Both the position numbers and the translations under genes were made by a program. Positions 1 through 11,300 of a stretch of DNA of 23,628 nucleotides are shown here, in pieces. The stretch is taken from positions 1 to 23,628 of the forward strand of contig CAJNOQ010002579.1 in the NCBI GenBank assembly GCA_905250885.1, read 5' to 3'. The DNA comes from Didymodactylos carnosus. Lineage: Eukaryota; Rotifera; Eurotatoria; Philodinida; Philodinidae. Numbering within the stretch: position 1 is the stretch's first letter; each line of letters starts with the position of its first letter. Under the pieces are notes generated by a model, which saw only the letters and a program-made list of their open reading frames with translations, searched no databases and was not told where the DNA came from.

Positions 1-1555
1 ATAAAAAGCAGAAGAGTGAATACATATATCAGAAGAACAGAAAGGGAAAATAACCATCGAGTGACGATAAGAATATGTATATTGAAAGATGACAGCTGAT
101 ATGAGATTTAGTTTATACTTCCTAACAGAATGATGAAAACATCAGCCACGTTTCAGCAGTAATTGAGAAGAATGAGTACATCACAAGATGATGGCTGATT
201 TTGTGTAAGTAGTAAAATTTTTAAATACGTAAGAATTTCAACAAAAACAAGTTTCAAATAGCCAGTTTTTATTCGGAAGAAGCCGAGTCAGATGATAAAA
301 GTCTCTTCAGTTACAGTTTTGATAAACAGCGACACCTTCAACGCATCCACAGCAACTGTAAAGTTCAGTTAACTTTACGACCGCTCATAATCAACTGATC
401 TGTTTCTTTTTTGTCATTAAAATTCCAACTTAGTTTCAGACCAGTGTTCACTCTACAAAGTTAGATGTAATTCCATGATTTCAATGCACCATTTTCACCA
501 CCGGATAATTGTTTCGACAGCGTCTGAGATCCTTTTAGGGTCTGAGAAACTCAGAAGAAAATGATTCAGCCATCGGACTGAAACTATAAATAAAAAACTG
601 AAACTGCGGTCCGTCTATCACAATCGTATCTCGACAACCAAACATTCGATCGGAGCTAAACTTTTACAGGTGTGTCAAAAGCTTTGGAGTTAATGCAAAA
701 CTAATCTCTTTCATTGTCGTAAAGCTATGAAAAAACATTTTTTCTACTAAAGAATATTTTAAAATTTTTAAGTATTTTGTTTTTACATTATTCAGAGGTA
801 AAGCAATAGATAACAATTTAGAAATTATCGAGTATAAAACTGCTACGAATATCATTATAGATTTTATATAAAAATCACTTTATTGATCTGTTCGACCTTT
901 CGATGAGATACACTTATCATTTTCAGGAATAACAAAAAATTGAGTAACAATCTCGCTATATACATATTACAGGTTAATAGAACAAAAGAGAAGAAAGATG
1001 CTAATCGGGAATTATTTTCGTTCATACAACATAATGAGGGCCACAAAAATTGTCCGAAAATGTAATTATTATTTATATAAAAATATCTATGTTAATTTGT
1101 ATGGCATTCAGACAGGGTTTCTGATCTTACAAAGTGGAATGAATGTTTTTGCTCATTACAGCTTGCTTAGCTAAAATTATCCTTTTTTCGCTCATTTTCA
1201 AAAAATTATTGCAATAAAGCTACAAACTAATCTAAAATTACAACTAGGTAATTAAGTAGATTAAACATTTCTCTACAAAATGAAGTATCTCGCCTCTGAA
1301 CGTTAATTCGTTATGGAAATACAGCTGCTGTACCAATAGCCTAAAAAATCGATCTGGCGGCTATCTGAAAAACGTATCTAAAAGAGTGAAGGCGAGCAGG
1401 TAAATATTGAACAAGTATACCAGTTTGTAGAAAAATTGTTTGCTCTGCAAGATGTGATAGCTTTTCAAGTTTGAAACTTTCTAGTTAATCCATATTAATC
1501 AAAGAAAAATCGTGACGCCAGAAATAAAAACGGTCAAAAGTGTGACAGCTTCACG
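1..1555. other. No gene recognised
   Basis: AT-rich sequence with only short ORFs lacking coding character or splice support. No repeat family, RNA gene or inverted repeat is evident. Confidence 0.5.
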
Positions 1556-1559
1556 GTTT

Positions 1560-2343
1560 TTCTGATTTGTCTTTGCTTAGTAGCAACGTCAACTGAATAT
1601 TGATTATTCAGCCAATTTCAATCCAGCTGCTTCAGTAAATTCACCAAATGTTAATGTTAGCATTCAGAGTGCGCTTGATAATGTTGTTTGTAATATATCC
1701 AGTTAAAGGAGTACATAAGTTACACATTATACGGAATAACAAATTTGGCGACAGTAGCAAGTGTATCGGTTGATGATGCTGCCATAATGAGTGTAAATAA
1801 TGCCAATAATCAAGATCCATTTTATCCATCAACATCTACAGCTGAACAAGTAAGTAATTGTTTGGGATATTGCCAAGCAGCTGGTATTTATCATTATCAT
1901 ATTGAATCGGGTTGTGCTTTCTACGAAAATTCATCAAAATCAGTTTCAGGATGTTCAGGTTCTTGTAGTACGAATATAGCAGTATACAGCATAGGAATGT
2001 ATTCGAATTACAAAACGTTAATAGTCATTGGTATAGCTAAAGATGGGCAAGTTATTTATAGTCCTTATAATTCAGCTGGAACTCAAGTTACAAGCGGTTT
2101 TGATGCTTGCAGTGGAATATTCTATGATTCAGTTGGTAATTACGGATATTTTGCCACTCAAATATTTCCCTATTTGTGGTGTTGTGTGTTTATTTGTCAA
2201 ATTTAAACATATAGTCGGTGTCATATTAATAAATATTTTCGTATTTAACTAGTTGTTTTGAGCCAACTATCTATCCGAGTGTTTTACCAAGTTGTACAAA
2301 GAATCCACCATCTATTTATACAAAATCTTCATATGCTGGTTGA
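1560..2343 (+). pseudogene. YHYH-domain protein gene copy with intact core and disrupted N-terminal part
   Basis: The core frame (codons from 1703 to 2178) has YISYTLYGITNLATVASVSV, NNANNQDPFYP, then NCLGYCQAAGIYHYHIESGC with the YHYH motif. It also has VIGIAKDGQVIYSPYNSAGT and FDACSGIFYDSVGNYGY. A 74-bp intron (2179-2252) splits a Cys codon. The second exon reads CFEPTIYPSVLPSCTKNPPS and stops TGA at 2341. This is the pattern of extracellular Cys-rich YHYH proteins (Pfam YHYH), whose biochemical role is not settled. Upstream, 1611-1702 (ANFNPAASVNSPNVNVSIQS...VVCNISS) looks like the preceding part of the protein but sits in another frame with no plausible intron. A signal-peptide-like stretch (FLICLCLVATS) around 1556-1588 sits in a different frame again, with no nearby ATG. 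I infer a recently decayed copy. A very unusual intron pattern or sequence errors are alternatives. Confidence 0.62.
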
Positions 2344-2528
2344 AAAGTAAAACTATCGTATGTGCCATAGACTCCTGAATCTTTCTTGGCGATTGAGACT
2401 AACTTTTCGGGAGAAATAACGTGCCGTTTACCTTAGATCTGGCAGTTGACAAGAACTATTCGACTTCTGTTACTGTTTTTGTGACAAAACTGTTTCACTC
2501 TTTCTTGTTTTGTAACACATTTTCAAAT

Positions 2529-2534
2529 AATAAA
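2529..2534 (+). promoter_or_regulatory. Possible polyadenylation signal of the YHYH copy
   Basis: AATAAA lies about 185 nt after the TGA of the YHYH-like gene, in an AT-rich stretch. Placement is suitable, but such hexamers are common by chance here. Confidence 0.35.
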
Positions 2535-2850
2535 GCATCTCATCTTTGTTTAATTATAATAAATTGTATCGATTGAAATCAAAACGGGTGGGAACAAACA
2601 AGGGACAGAATGTTTCAAAAGCCTTAGTATCACAGAGAAGATTGACGAATAGCTTATAGAGATTTAAAAAGAAATTTTAGGTTATATATTAAAACCAAAA
2701 CGTTTTTCGAAGACATAGAACAATATTACATTTGCTGTAGAATTCTACGACGAAATATAAAGTCTTCAGTATCTATCATTTATTTTAGTTAGAAATGGAG
2801 AAAAATCTTTAATAAATAATTTGTCAACTGGTGAATTGCTTATAACGCTG

Positions 2851-2856
2851 TTTATT
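2851..2856 (-). promoter_or_regulatory. Rim: Possible polyadenylation signal of RIM
   Basis: AATAAA on the minus strand lies about 425 nt beyond the RIM stop; a second copy is at 2779-2784. The intervening 2857-3281 would be the 3' UTR. It has a purine-rich plus strand and no further coding exon that I can see. Confidence 0.35.
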
Positions 2857-3281
2857 TTATACATGACGATTAATTTTAAAAAACTTACAGGTGCATAATA
2901 TTGCAAAGAGAGAAAAAAAAATAAAATGCAAAACAATATAGTGCAATAAAAGCGCAAAATCAGAGAGAATAATCACACAGAGAAAAAAAGTAATAGAAAC
3001 ACATGAGTAGACAAATAAAAAGAGAATTGTAATCTCTAAAAGCCAAAAATAAAACAGAAAAAGAAACAAAAAACACGACATGGCATACAGAAGAAAGAAA
3101 AAAATAAATAAAATCCATGAGCGAAAATTGAGAACCAAGATTTTTTTCGATTACTGTTCTATCTTTACAATATGTCTATTTTCTTATGGCTTAAACAGTT
3201 CGCTCAGTCTGTTTGTATTTTTGTTTCAGAAAAAAATGACTAATTGGATCAAACAGAGAAGATCCAAAACACAAGAAATGA

Positions 3282-4129
3282 CTATAATCTAGATGAAAGT
3301 GATTTTGTAGATTTGATTGTACTTTGTGATGCAAATGAATAAGTACTATCATTTGAACTCAATGAGGTTTTTCGTTTTTGTTGAACGACCGTATAATTAC
3401 TCATTAAAGAATTAGCTGAAAATAGTTTATACCAGCCAAGTACATGAACACTAAGATTGAGATCATCCAAATTAATTTGGCAAACACCCATAAAAACTTT
3501 TCGATCAAGTTTTCCATAATCACCCCAAACACTAATCTAAATTAAAAAAGAAATTATCAATACTTGTCGAATATAGTAGCATATAGGTAAACGGTGCTTG
3601 ATCTACTTTGTTTTTAACTCGCTTAAATTTAAGAACAAGCTATTAGAGTTCGAGTCATATCTCTAAATCAAAATAGTCAGATTGATTTTCAACAAAATTC
3701 TATTATACTCGACCTGTAAAACTTTTTGCCTATAATTTTCTTTAAATAAAAGTGGTTGCTGAATAAGGGGATCTAATGTTCGTCTTGTTGTTCTTGTCCG
3801 TTGTTTTTCCACACATGTTTTACCATCTAACAGATAAACTTTGGCATAAGGGGCTGAAAAAACAGATATTTCATTATAAAACTCGTGATCTTTTCTCTAC
3901 GACAAAAAACAGACCTGGTGGAGTTTTATATGGAGGTTTTTGTAGTAAATTTCTTGCACGTATAATTTCTACTTCGAGCATTCCGTGTTGATCATGAAGG
4001 CCAATTTGAATTTCACCATGACAGGGAGATGCTAATACTTGTCTACCAACTAATTGTCCTAGGCCCAGTCCTTCAATAAATTCACAAAATTGATGCTCAT
4101 GAGGATTTTTTAATGTACCAGACCATAGT
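3282..4129 (-). other. Rim: RIM C2B domain and C-terminus (exons 19-21)
   Basis: Exons 4129-3915, 3853-3714 and 3536-3282 encode the most conserved part of the protein. It runs FIEGLGLGQLVGRQVLASP, GEIQIGLHDQHGMLEVEIIRA, APYAKVYLLDGKTCVEKQR, TLDPLIQQPLLF, ISVWGDYGKLDRKVFMGVCQ and LGWYKLF. The FxDGLGPxQLVGRQ-type lead-in is diagnostic of RIM family C2B domains, including the short RIM3/RIM4 forms. In vertebrates C2B binds PI(4,5)P2, liprin-alpha and synaptotagmin. The polar tail ends STKSLSSRL before TAG at 3284-3282. Confidence 0.95.
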
Positions 4130-7100
4130 CTAAAGGTAAACACAAGCAGTTTACTAATTTGTCTAAATAGAATAACTATATATTTATTTTACTTCATGTT
4201 ATGTGGCAGAGAATGATATTGTGCGCCAGTTTGCGATTGAGCCGGTGATGGCTGTTGTAGTGTCTGACTATCAGCTGGAGTTTCATTCTCTTTACTCGTT
4301 TGTCGAACGAGCAATTTGTTTCTTAGATGTGGTTGAACACCAATTTCTTCACTACGCTGAAAACCAAATCTTTTCCCTAAAACGAAAATATCAGACTAAA
4401 AGTTTATCTCTCATTCTATATCTATCTATATTTTACCATAGCCAAGAGTTGATGTACTATTGCTTTTTTTTGACAATCCTAGAATAACAAGGGCTTTGGA
4501 TGACATTGACGGTCGGCGCTTTTTTTGTGTTTCAGGTTGCGTGCTCAACACAGAATCTGATAATGTTCCATCAATTTTCTCCTTTTTTTCTGGCACATCG
4601 ATTGGAACAGATGAAGAAGGAGATATTCGTGTACTATCGGTTGATGTTGCTGCTGGTGGTGGCGTTGCTGTTGAAAACAACGTTTGACCACTACTATCCA
4701 TTGTAGTATTTGCCATCTGACGTACTTCATCTTCGTTCAGTTTGTTCGGTCGATTATTATCTACTCCACTCGATCTAAAAATAAGCAAAATTTAAATAAT
4801 ATCGGATAAAATCAGCTAAACAAAATAGAAATGTCAAAATTTATATTTACCCCATTCTTCGACTACTATGTGGTTTTTCAGACTGTGTGGACAGCATACT
4901 AACAGAGCTAATCTTTGACGCTGTCGATAGCTCGGATGCATCTGAATCATAATCTCCTGGTTCGGATGGATCTAAAATAATAATAAGTTTTATTAGTTGC
5001 AATCAAAATAATTCTCTTCTCACCTTTTCTCTTAGCTTTGCGATATTTTTCATCAAACGATTTTAGTCTGGTGCGTTCCATATCCGTTCGTTGTGGTTTT
5101 TTCGCTATGGAGGTTGGTGATGAATTTATAAATGACGCTAATTGTTCAGACACAGCTGATGAATTTTTTTCGCGCATAATCGGTATTTTTAAACGTGATG
5201 TTTTTCGATCTTTCAAACCTGCTGTTGTGAAAGTGGTTGTTGTTGGTTGTTTCATATTTGTTTGAGATAAATTAGCCATTGATTCAGATACTTTCGAAGT
5301 TCGATAAGGTAATGTATGAGTTATGCTAGGTAATACATCTGATTCAATTGATTTGCTTGATTGAAATGGACGGGGTGATGTACGTGATAATCCTTCTGGT
5401 TCATCTCCCTGTCGGTGAAGATAAGAAGATGGCAAAGTATCGGCATACGTTTGTAGCTGATGTGCTATTTGTTCTGATTCTGGTTTAGTTTGATCAATAG
5501 ATTCAATTTTTTTTGCTTCGTCATCAAATCGTCTCAATCTTTCTTCATACATCATACGTTTTTGCTGCGCCAATTCTGACCGATCGAAACTTTTCGCTCT
5601 CGATTGTTGTTGTGTAATTGGTACGTGTTGAACGTTAGATGATAAATCATCTGACATATTACTAAATCGACGCGCATATCGACCTGTATTGTCATTATTG
5701 TTATCATTTATAGAAGAACGTCGGTGTGTGGAAGTCATATTTTCTATATCGCCCTCATTTGTATCTTTAATGTCTAATTCTCTCAAATGTAACTTTAATT
5801 TCATTTGTTTAGCTTTTTCAAGTAATTCTTGTGATACTAAACAAAAACGAAAGTAATAGACAACTTTTAGTTTTAATAAGTAACCATTCTCACCTTTCTC
5901 TCGACTAGCTTGCTGAGCAGCTAATGGAATAACCGGGAGTTGACGCTTTTTGCTTGTCAAAGCACTACAAGAAGGAAAAAGAATTTCAACTAATTAAACC
6001 AAATAGTAAAAACTTTTCTTTTTTCTCACCTATCTACTGCAAATTGTTCAGTATTACTTGTTTTCGTTTTCAATAAAGCAGTAGGTACATTGAGCGTAGT
6101 CGGTGTTTTGGAAGTACCCGCTAAATAAAAAAAATGAAAATAATTTTTGTACATATTTTAGATGATAAGTAACTTACGTGTGTCAAACTCAGATACATCA
6201 CTATCACTTCGAACTAATGTTGATTGATCAATACTATGTCGTTGTAAATGTTCTATGGAGTATTTTGGAGTAAAATGATACCATTCGGGTGATCCATTCA
6301 AATTTACCTTGTTCAACGGTATAAATATCTAAAATAAAAAGAATTTACTTAACTTCATCCAAAGTCCGGGACAAAAACTTACTTCACCAATTGGTTCGTT
6401 GTTTTTCTCTATGTCGACGATTAAAATATGTACTGACAATGTTTCAATATTATCGACATCAAAAAATCGAAGTCGTTGATTCCATATACAACATCCTTCT
6501 GGCGAACATGTACGGGATTTCGTACATTTTTGCTCTCTCGAACTGTAAAAAGAAATACGCTTTAATATACATATATTGTTTCATTAATAATGAAATAAAC
6601 TGAGATGGAACATACCCTCCTTGTAGTAGTGATAATTGACAAACAAGAGAGCCAAAGAAGTTATCTCCATTAGATAAAAGATCTTTAGCACCATGCACAG
6701 ATATGTGCAGTTCTTTATGTAGCGAATCATATTGAAAGCGAAGCTAAAGTGATAAAAATAAAACAATTTATTGACTAGGATATAAGAAATGATTTTGAAA
6801 AACATACATGTAGACGAGCTCGATGTGTATTCTTTTTAGCAATGTGCCTAAGCAATGTATTATTGACATCTGACGATCGATCTATAAAAAAAATAAATAA
6901 ATTTGTCAAGTAGTTATCTTTAATAGTTGTTATTGTCTATTTTGCTGAAAAAAAGACGATTTTTCAGATCTCATTTCTCGATGAACACGACAATACCATT
7001 TCTTCACACGTAGAAAATAAATTTAGGAAGCGTACCATAAATGAAAAATATATCTTTTCTGTAGAAAGAGAAAAATGAATAGGATATTGAAGAGAAGAAA

Positions 7101-8265
7101 AGGTTAATTCATGTGCACAAACTTACTTTTTTTTGCTAATAGTCTATGAAATAAATAATTTTATGGTATGTATAACAATTACATGGTATTTTCCTGCATA
7201 AAAGCAACTGATTTTGAGTATTTTCGATGAAAATTTATTCAATTTTGCATCAATACTGACAATACATTTTTCAAAATAGAAAGTCGTACGAAACAGTTCG
7301 TAGACAGCTGATGATGGTGGTGAAAACATCACAAGGAATGTCTAGTATTATAAAATGGTCTGAATTGTTTGAATTGTGACAAATATGCTAGCATATGCTC
7401 GTCAAAAGACCTTTTTATAAAAACAATAAATCTGAGAGATCTCTAATAAAAAAGAACAGATGCTTTACAGATAAGCTTTATTAACAAAAAATTGTTTTCT
7501 GTGTTTGCGTTATTGATGGTGAATCAAGTGAATTACGTCTTATACACCAACTACAACATGGAAAACGTTGACCAGATAAATAATGATTTTGATTTCTCGT
7601 ATGTTTAGGTGAAGATTGCGTTAAACGCATATTGCTATCGGTTGTTGTTTGAGAAATTGTTATTGTATTTGATTTTGTTCTCTGTCGTCCTCCAAATAGA
7701 AATGGTTGTTGATAACGATAATATAATTGTCTACATGTATTCAATGGCCATAGTAAAAATGGTAAACTATGATTATCATTTGTTGTAGCATTCATTATTT
7801 CACTTGGTTGTCTCGATGTATTTAATGAATTATTATCAATAAAATCACCGGGTGTAGAATATTCATCTGTTATATCTAATTTTGATAATGATAAATCGGA
7901 ATCAGATGAATTTTTACGTTGTGTTTGTTGAAAATTTCCTCCATTAGGGAATTGTGATTGTGACTGATGTTGTTGTAAATGAAACTGAACAGTTTGTTGA
8001 TGTTGATTATCATTAGATATAATTGTATCACGTTGTAGCTGTTGTTGTCGAGAACGATTAGATAAACGTTGTGAAAATCGTCTTACATTTCGAACAAATT
8101 TTTGTGGTGTATTTGTCCACAGACGATATAAATTAGATGTACGATCTTTAACGCCCTGTTGATGTTGTTCTATGTGTAGTTGTTCATTTTGATCAAACGA
8201 ATGTATTTGTGCAAGATTATTACTATTATCATCACCATTGAACATAACATTTTGAAATACAACCA

Positions 8266-8306
<41 letters not shown>

Positions 8307-11300
8307 GTCGTGTACATGTGAGTCTACAATGAACCTATGATTTCAACCTTTAATTTTTTATTTTCTGAGAAAAAAAGAAAAATAATAATATATACACACA
8401 CACACACACACATATGAGCACTAAAAAAAATTGAGACCAAGAGAGAAAAAGTATGATGTTTAAAAGAACGAGAAAAAGGTAGCTGACGTTTACAATAGAG
8501 AGGGAGAGAAAGAGATTTACTTCATAGTTTCTATATATTGTATGTATATTTAGTTGAGACATTTGTCCAAGCTGTTGCATGTACAGTTCATACAATTCTT
8601 TTTCTCGCTCTTTTTTTCATCGAATACATGTATGAATGTCTATATGCTCAATAGAGGTGTTTGACAGCTGAATATTATTATTAAAGAACTTGCTACTTTA
8701 CTGCTCATGATTCTATAGTGCCATGTACTGCTGTCATTGATAATAGTATTAAGGATCAAGGAAAGGAAATATTTTTTTTCTCTGCTAGTAAATAAGACAA
8801 AAATTCCTTCCCTTAACATGATTTTGCACAAAGAATTATTTTTTTGACATGACTGATGTGTACAATGTAGAAAAGAAAAAAAAACGAGATTTCTTTCCTC
8901 ATTTTTTACTACACACATACACATACGCACACACACACACTATATAGATAGATAGATATTTATATAGGGGAAAAAAAGGACCCGATTATTGTATAATAAA
9001 TAACTTTTTCAACATCAATTGTCGAGAGAGCACAACAACATTGAAGAAAGAACAAAAACTGTGTGTTGAGTTCAACTCGTACTGCTCATTAAGAACTCAA
9101 TAGTGACTAACATGCAACCTCAACAAAAAAAAATCTTAATTAAAATGACAAAAAATTAAATTTTCTTTCAACGTCAAATTCCATCATGTTTAAACAAATT
9201 AAATTAAGAATAATCATGTTAAACAGTCAAATTAGTCCCAAAACTCATAAAGCAAACATTTCCCAAAACGGTTAAACACATTCAAATCGTGTTCAGCCAG
9301 TGTACAAAACTAAATAAACTAATTTATGCTAGACAAAAAAAAAATGAAACAGCCCAAAGTCATCTCTTATTCTATTGCTGAAATTCAATTTTTTTCTATT
9401 TATGATGTATTTGTTTTCTATTCATACTTGTTTACACTAGCGTGATTATTTCTTTTTTATGAATTATATAAGTCATCAATGAAAGCATAGGAAATTGATT
9501 TAAGACAAAAAACTCGTCAATCAAAATGAAATGTAACTATTGAAAGTATTCGACCAAATTTCGATAATTTTTTCAAAATATCCATGGTATTAATAAGAAT
9601 ATTACAAAATATTGTCGAATGAAAATAACAATACATAAAAATCACTAGTAAAAATTGTAATTAATATATTGAAAGAACTTTGCACACACTGTTAGTTTTA
9701 TGCACTATTTAGATAGAGCGATTGAGAGTTTAATGAACAAATCATTATTTGTATAAGAGCGAAAAAAACGAAAATCAAAGAATATGTTCAACGATATCAT
9801 ACCCTATTTACAAAATAAGAATGAAACGGTGTACCTGTATTAATCTCATCGTTAGTGTCATTCGGAGATGTATACCGACAATATGAGAGTAATAGAACGA
9901 GATAGTTTTTGAATACTATCTGTATGTAAATCAAGATGAGAGAAAACGTATTTTTCAAAATAATTATAATAATCTCTCTCTGTGTTTTGCTGATTATACA
10001 TAGACAATACAGCAACATAGACGCTAAATATTATTTATAGTTTTCTTAAAAGTCGTCTGTCTCTCTCTCTCTCTACAACTCGAGAGTCATATGTGAATAA
10101 TTTTAATTCAGACTCTTTAACGTTTAAAAAACGTTAAATTTTGATGAATATAGATGGGATAAAAATCTTTGGTCATTGATAACGAAAAATACAAATAACG
10201 TAGCAAAAACAAATTCTTTACCTTGAGAAGCATGTTCAGTTGTTTGGTCTTGATTAAAAGATCTAAAAAAAATGAAAATAATACTAAACATTTCTCTAAA
10301 TATATTTTTTAATTTGTAAATTCTTACCTAACTGGTCGTTTAACAACCATGTGTACCTCGGATGCTTGCGCAGAATTTTGAATAATTTCATAAACATCGC
10401 TATAACTCAGATTTGATAATTTTTTCCCATTCCATTCGAGTACTGTATCACCTAAAATAAATATCATGACAACAAATAAACATTATCTAATAATTTGTAA
10501 AGTACTTACCAACTTTCAACTGACCACAATTGTCTGCAATACTTCTCGATGTCACTTTTGTAATTTCAGCAACGACTTCGTCATTATCACGATGAATTCC
10601 GCCCTGTACTTTTAACCCTTCGAAGAAAAAAAAAAACGTTTTCAGATTAGAATAAGAATAAAACGTTAAAAAGCATACCTAGCGCACTAAAGATTGGTTC
10701 ATCCCGAGCCCAGTTTTTGAGTGTTATGTGACCAATAAGGAATGTTTGTGTATCATCATATTTCCATGTGGCAGGCTGAAACAATAGAACTACGTTAATA
10801 TTCTACCAAAAAATAACCAAAACAATCAAAAACACGTTAAGTTACTAACAATTCAAGATAACTATTGTGCTTTTGAGTTATACAAAAGAATTACACCGAC
10901 ATGTATCACAATAACAACAACACACAACAATGTAATTTACGTTACAGACAACAATAATAAACGATATGAGCAAATATTGACGGATGGAAAAGAATGAACA
11001 CCTGAACACCGGGAACATTTCCTTGTAATTTTCCACTGCTTGATAAACGACGGGACGCAGTTGTAAAATCGGCAAATAGTAATTTTTGCTGTTTTTGTTC
11101 GGCGGAAGCAGTGGCGTTCAATATTGTACTTGAACTAGCAGTGTCTATACCGGAATCTTTTAATGTCCCCTCTAAATGCCAATCGGGCATTTCTTTTTCT
11201 TCTAATGAATGACATTGAAATTCACGTAACAGAGATGAACGTTCATGATTATTGTTATTTCGATCTCTCGTTGCGTCTGTATTGTGTGTCGAACGTGATG

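Larger units (their letters stand above)
6882..10221 (-). other. Rim: Long RIM intron between the PDZ and C2A exons
   Basis: This 3.34-kb intron separates the PDZ half from the C2 half of RIM; most other introns of the gene are 50-230 bp. It holds the candidate nested ORF at 7481-8580, two microsatellite tracts and AT-rich unique sequence. In 8960-10221 I see no exon with supporting splice sites and coding character. The short ORFs there are hydrophobic AT-rich frames. Confidence 0.75.

Noticed and set aside
2857-3138. Minus-strand hydrophobic ORF (93 codons) resembling a membrane protein
   Set aside because: It arises from a purine-rich plus-strand tract, giving a Phe/Leu-rich translation. 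It lies in the likely RIM 3' UTR and has no topology pattern beyond composition.
4203-4706. Plus-strand ORFs of 68-94 codons
   Set aside because: They are antisense shadows of RIM linker exons, which have clear splice sites and family motifs on the minus strand.
5038-5265. Plus-strand ORF of 75 codons
   Set aside because: It is antisense to the large RIM linker exon 5836-5024.
9797-10018. Hydrophobic 73-codon ORF in the RIM intron
   Set aside because: AT-rich Ile/Leu-rich frame without splice support or fit to RIM's phase.
10060-10075. Short TC-rich tract in the RIM intron
   Set aside because: A brief simple repeat with no adjacent exon in phase that would make it a functional splice tract.
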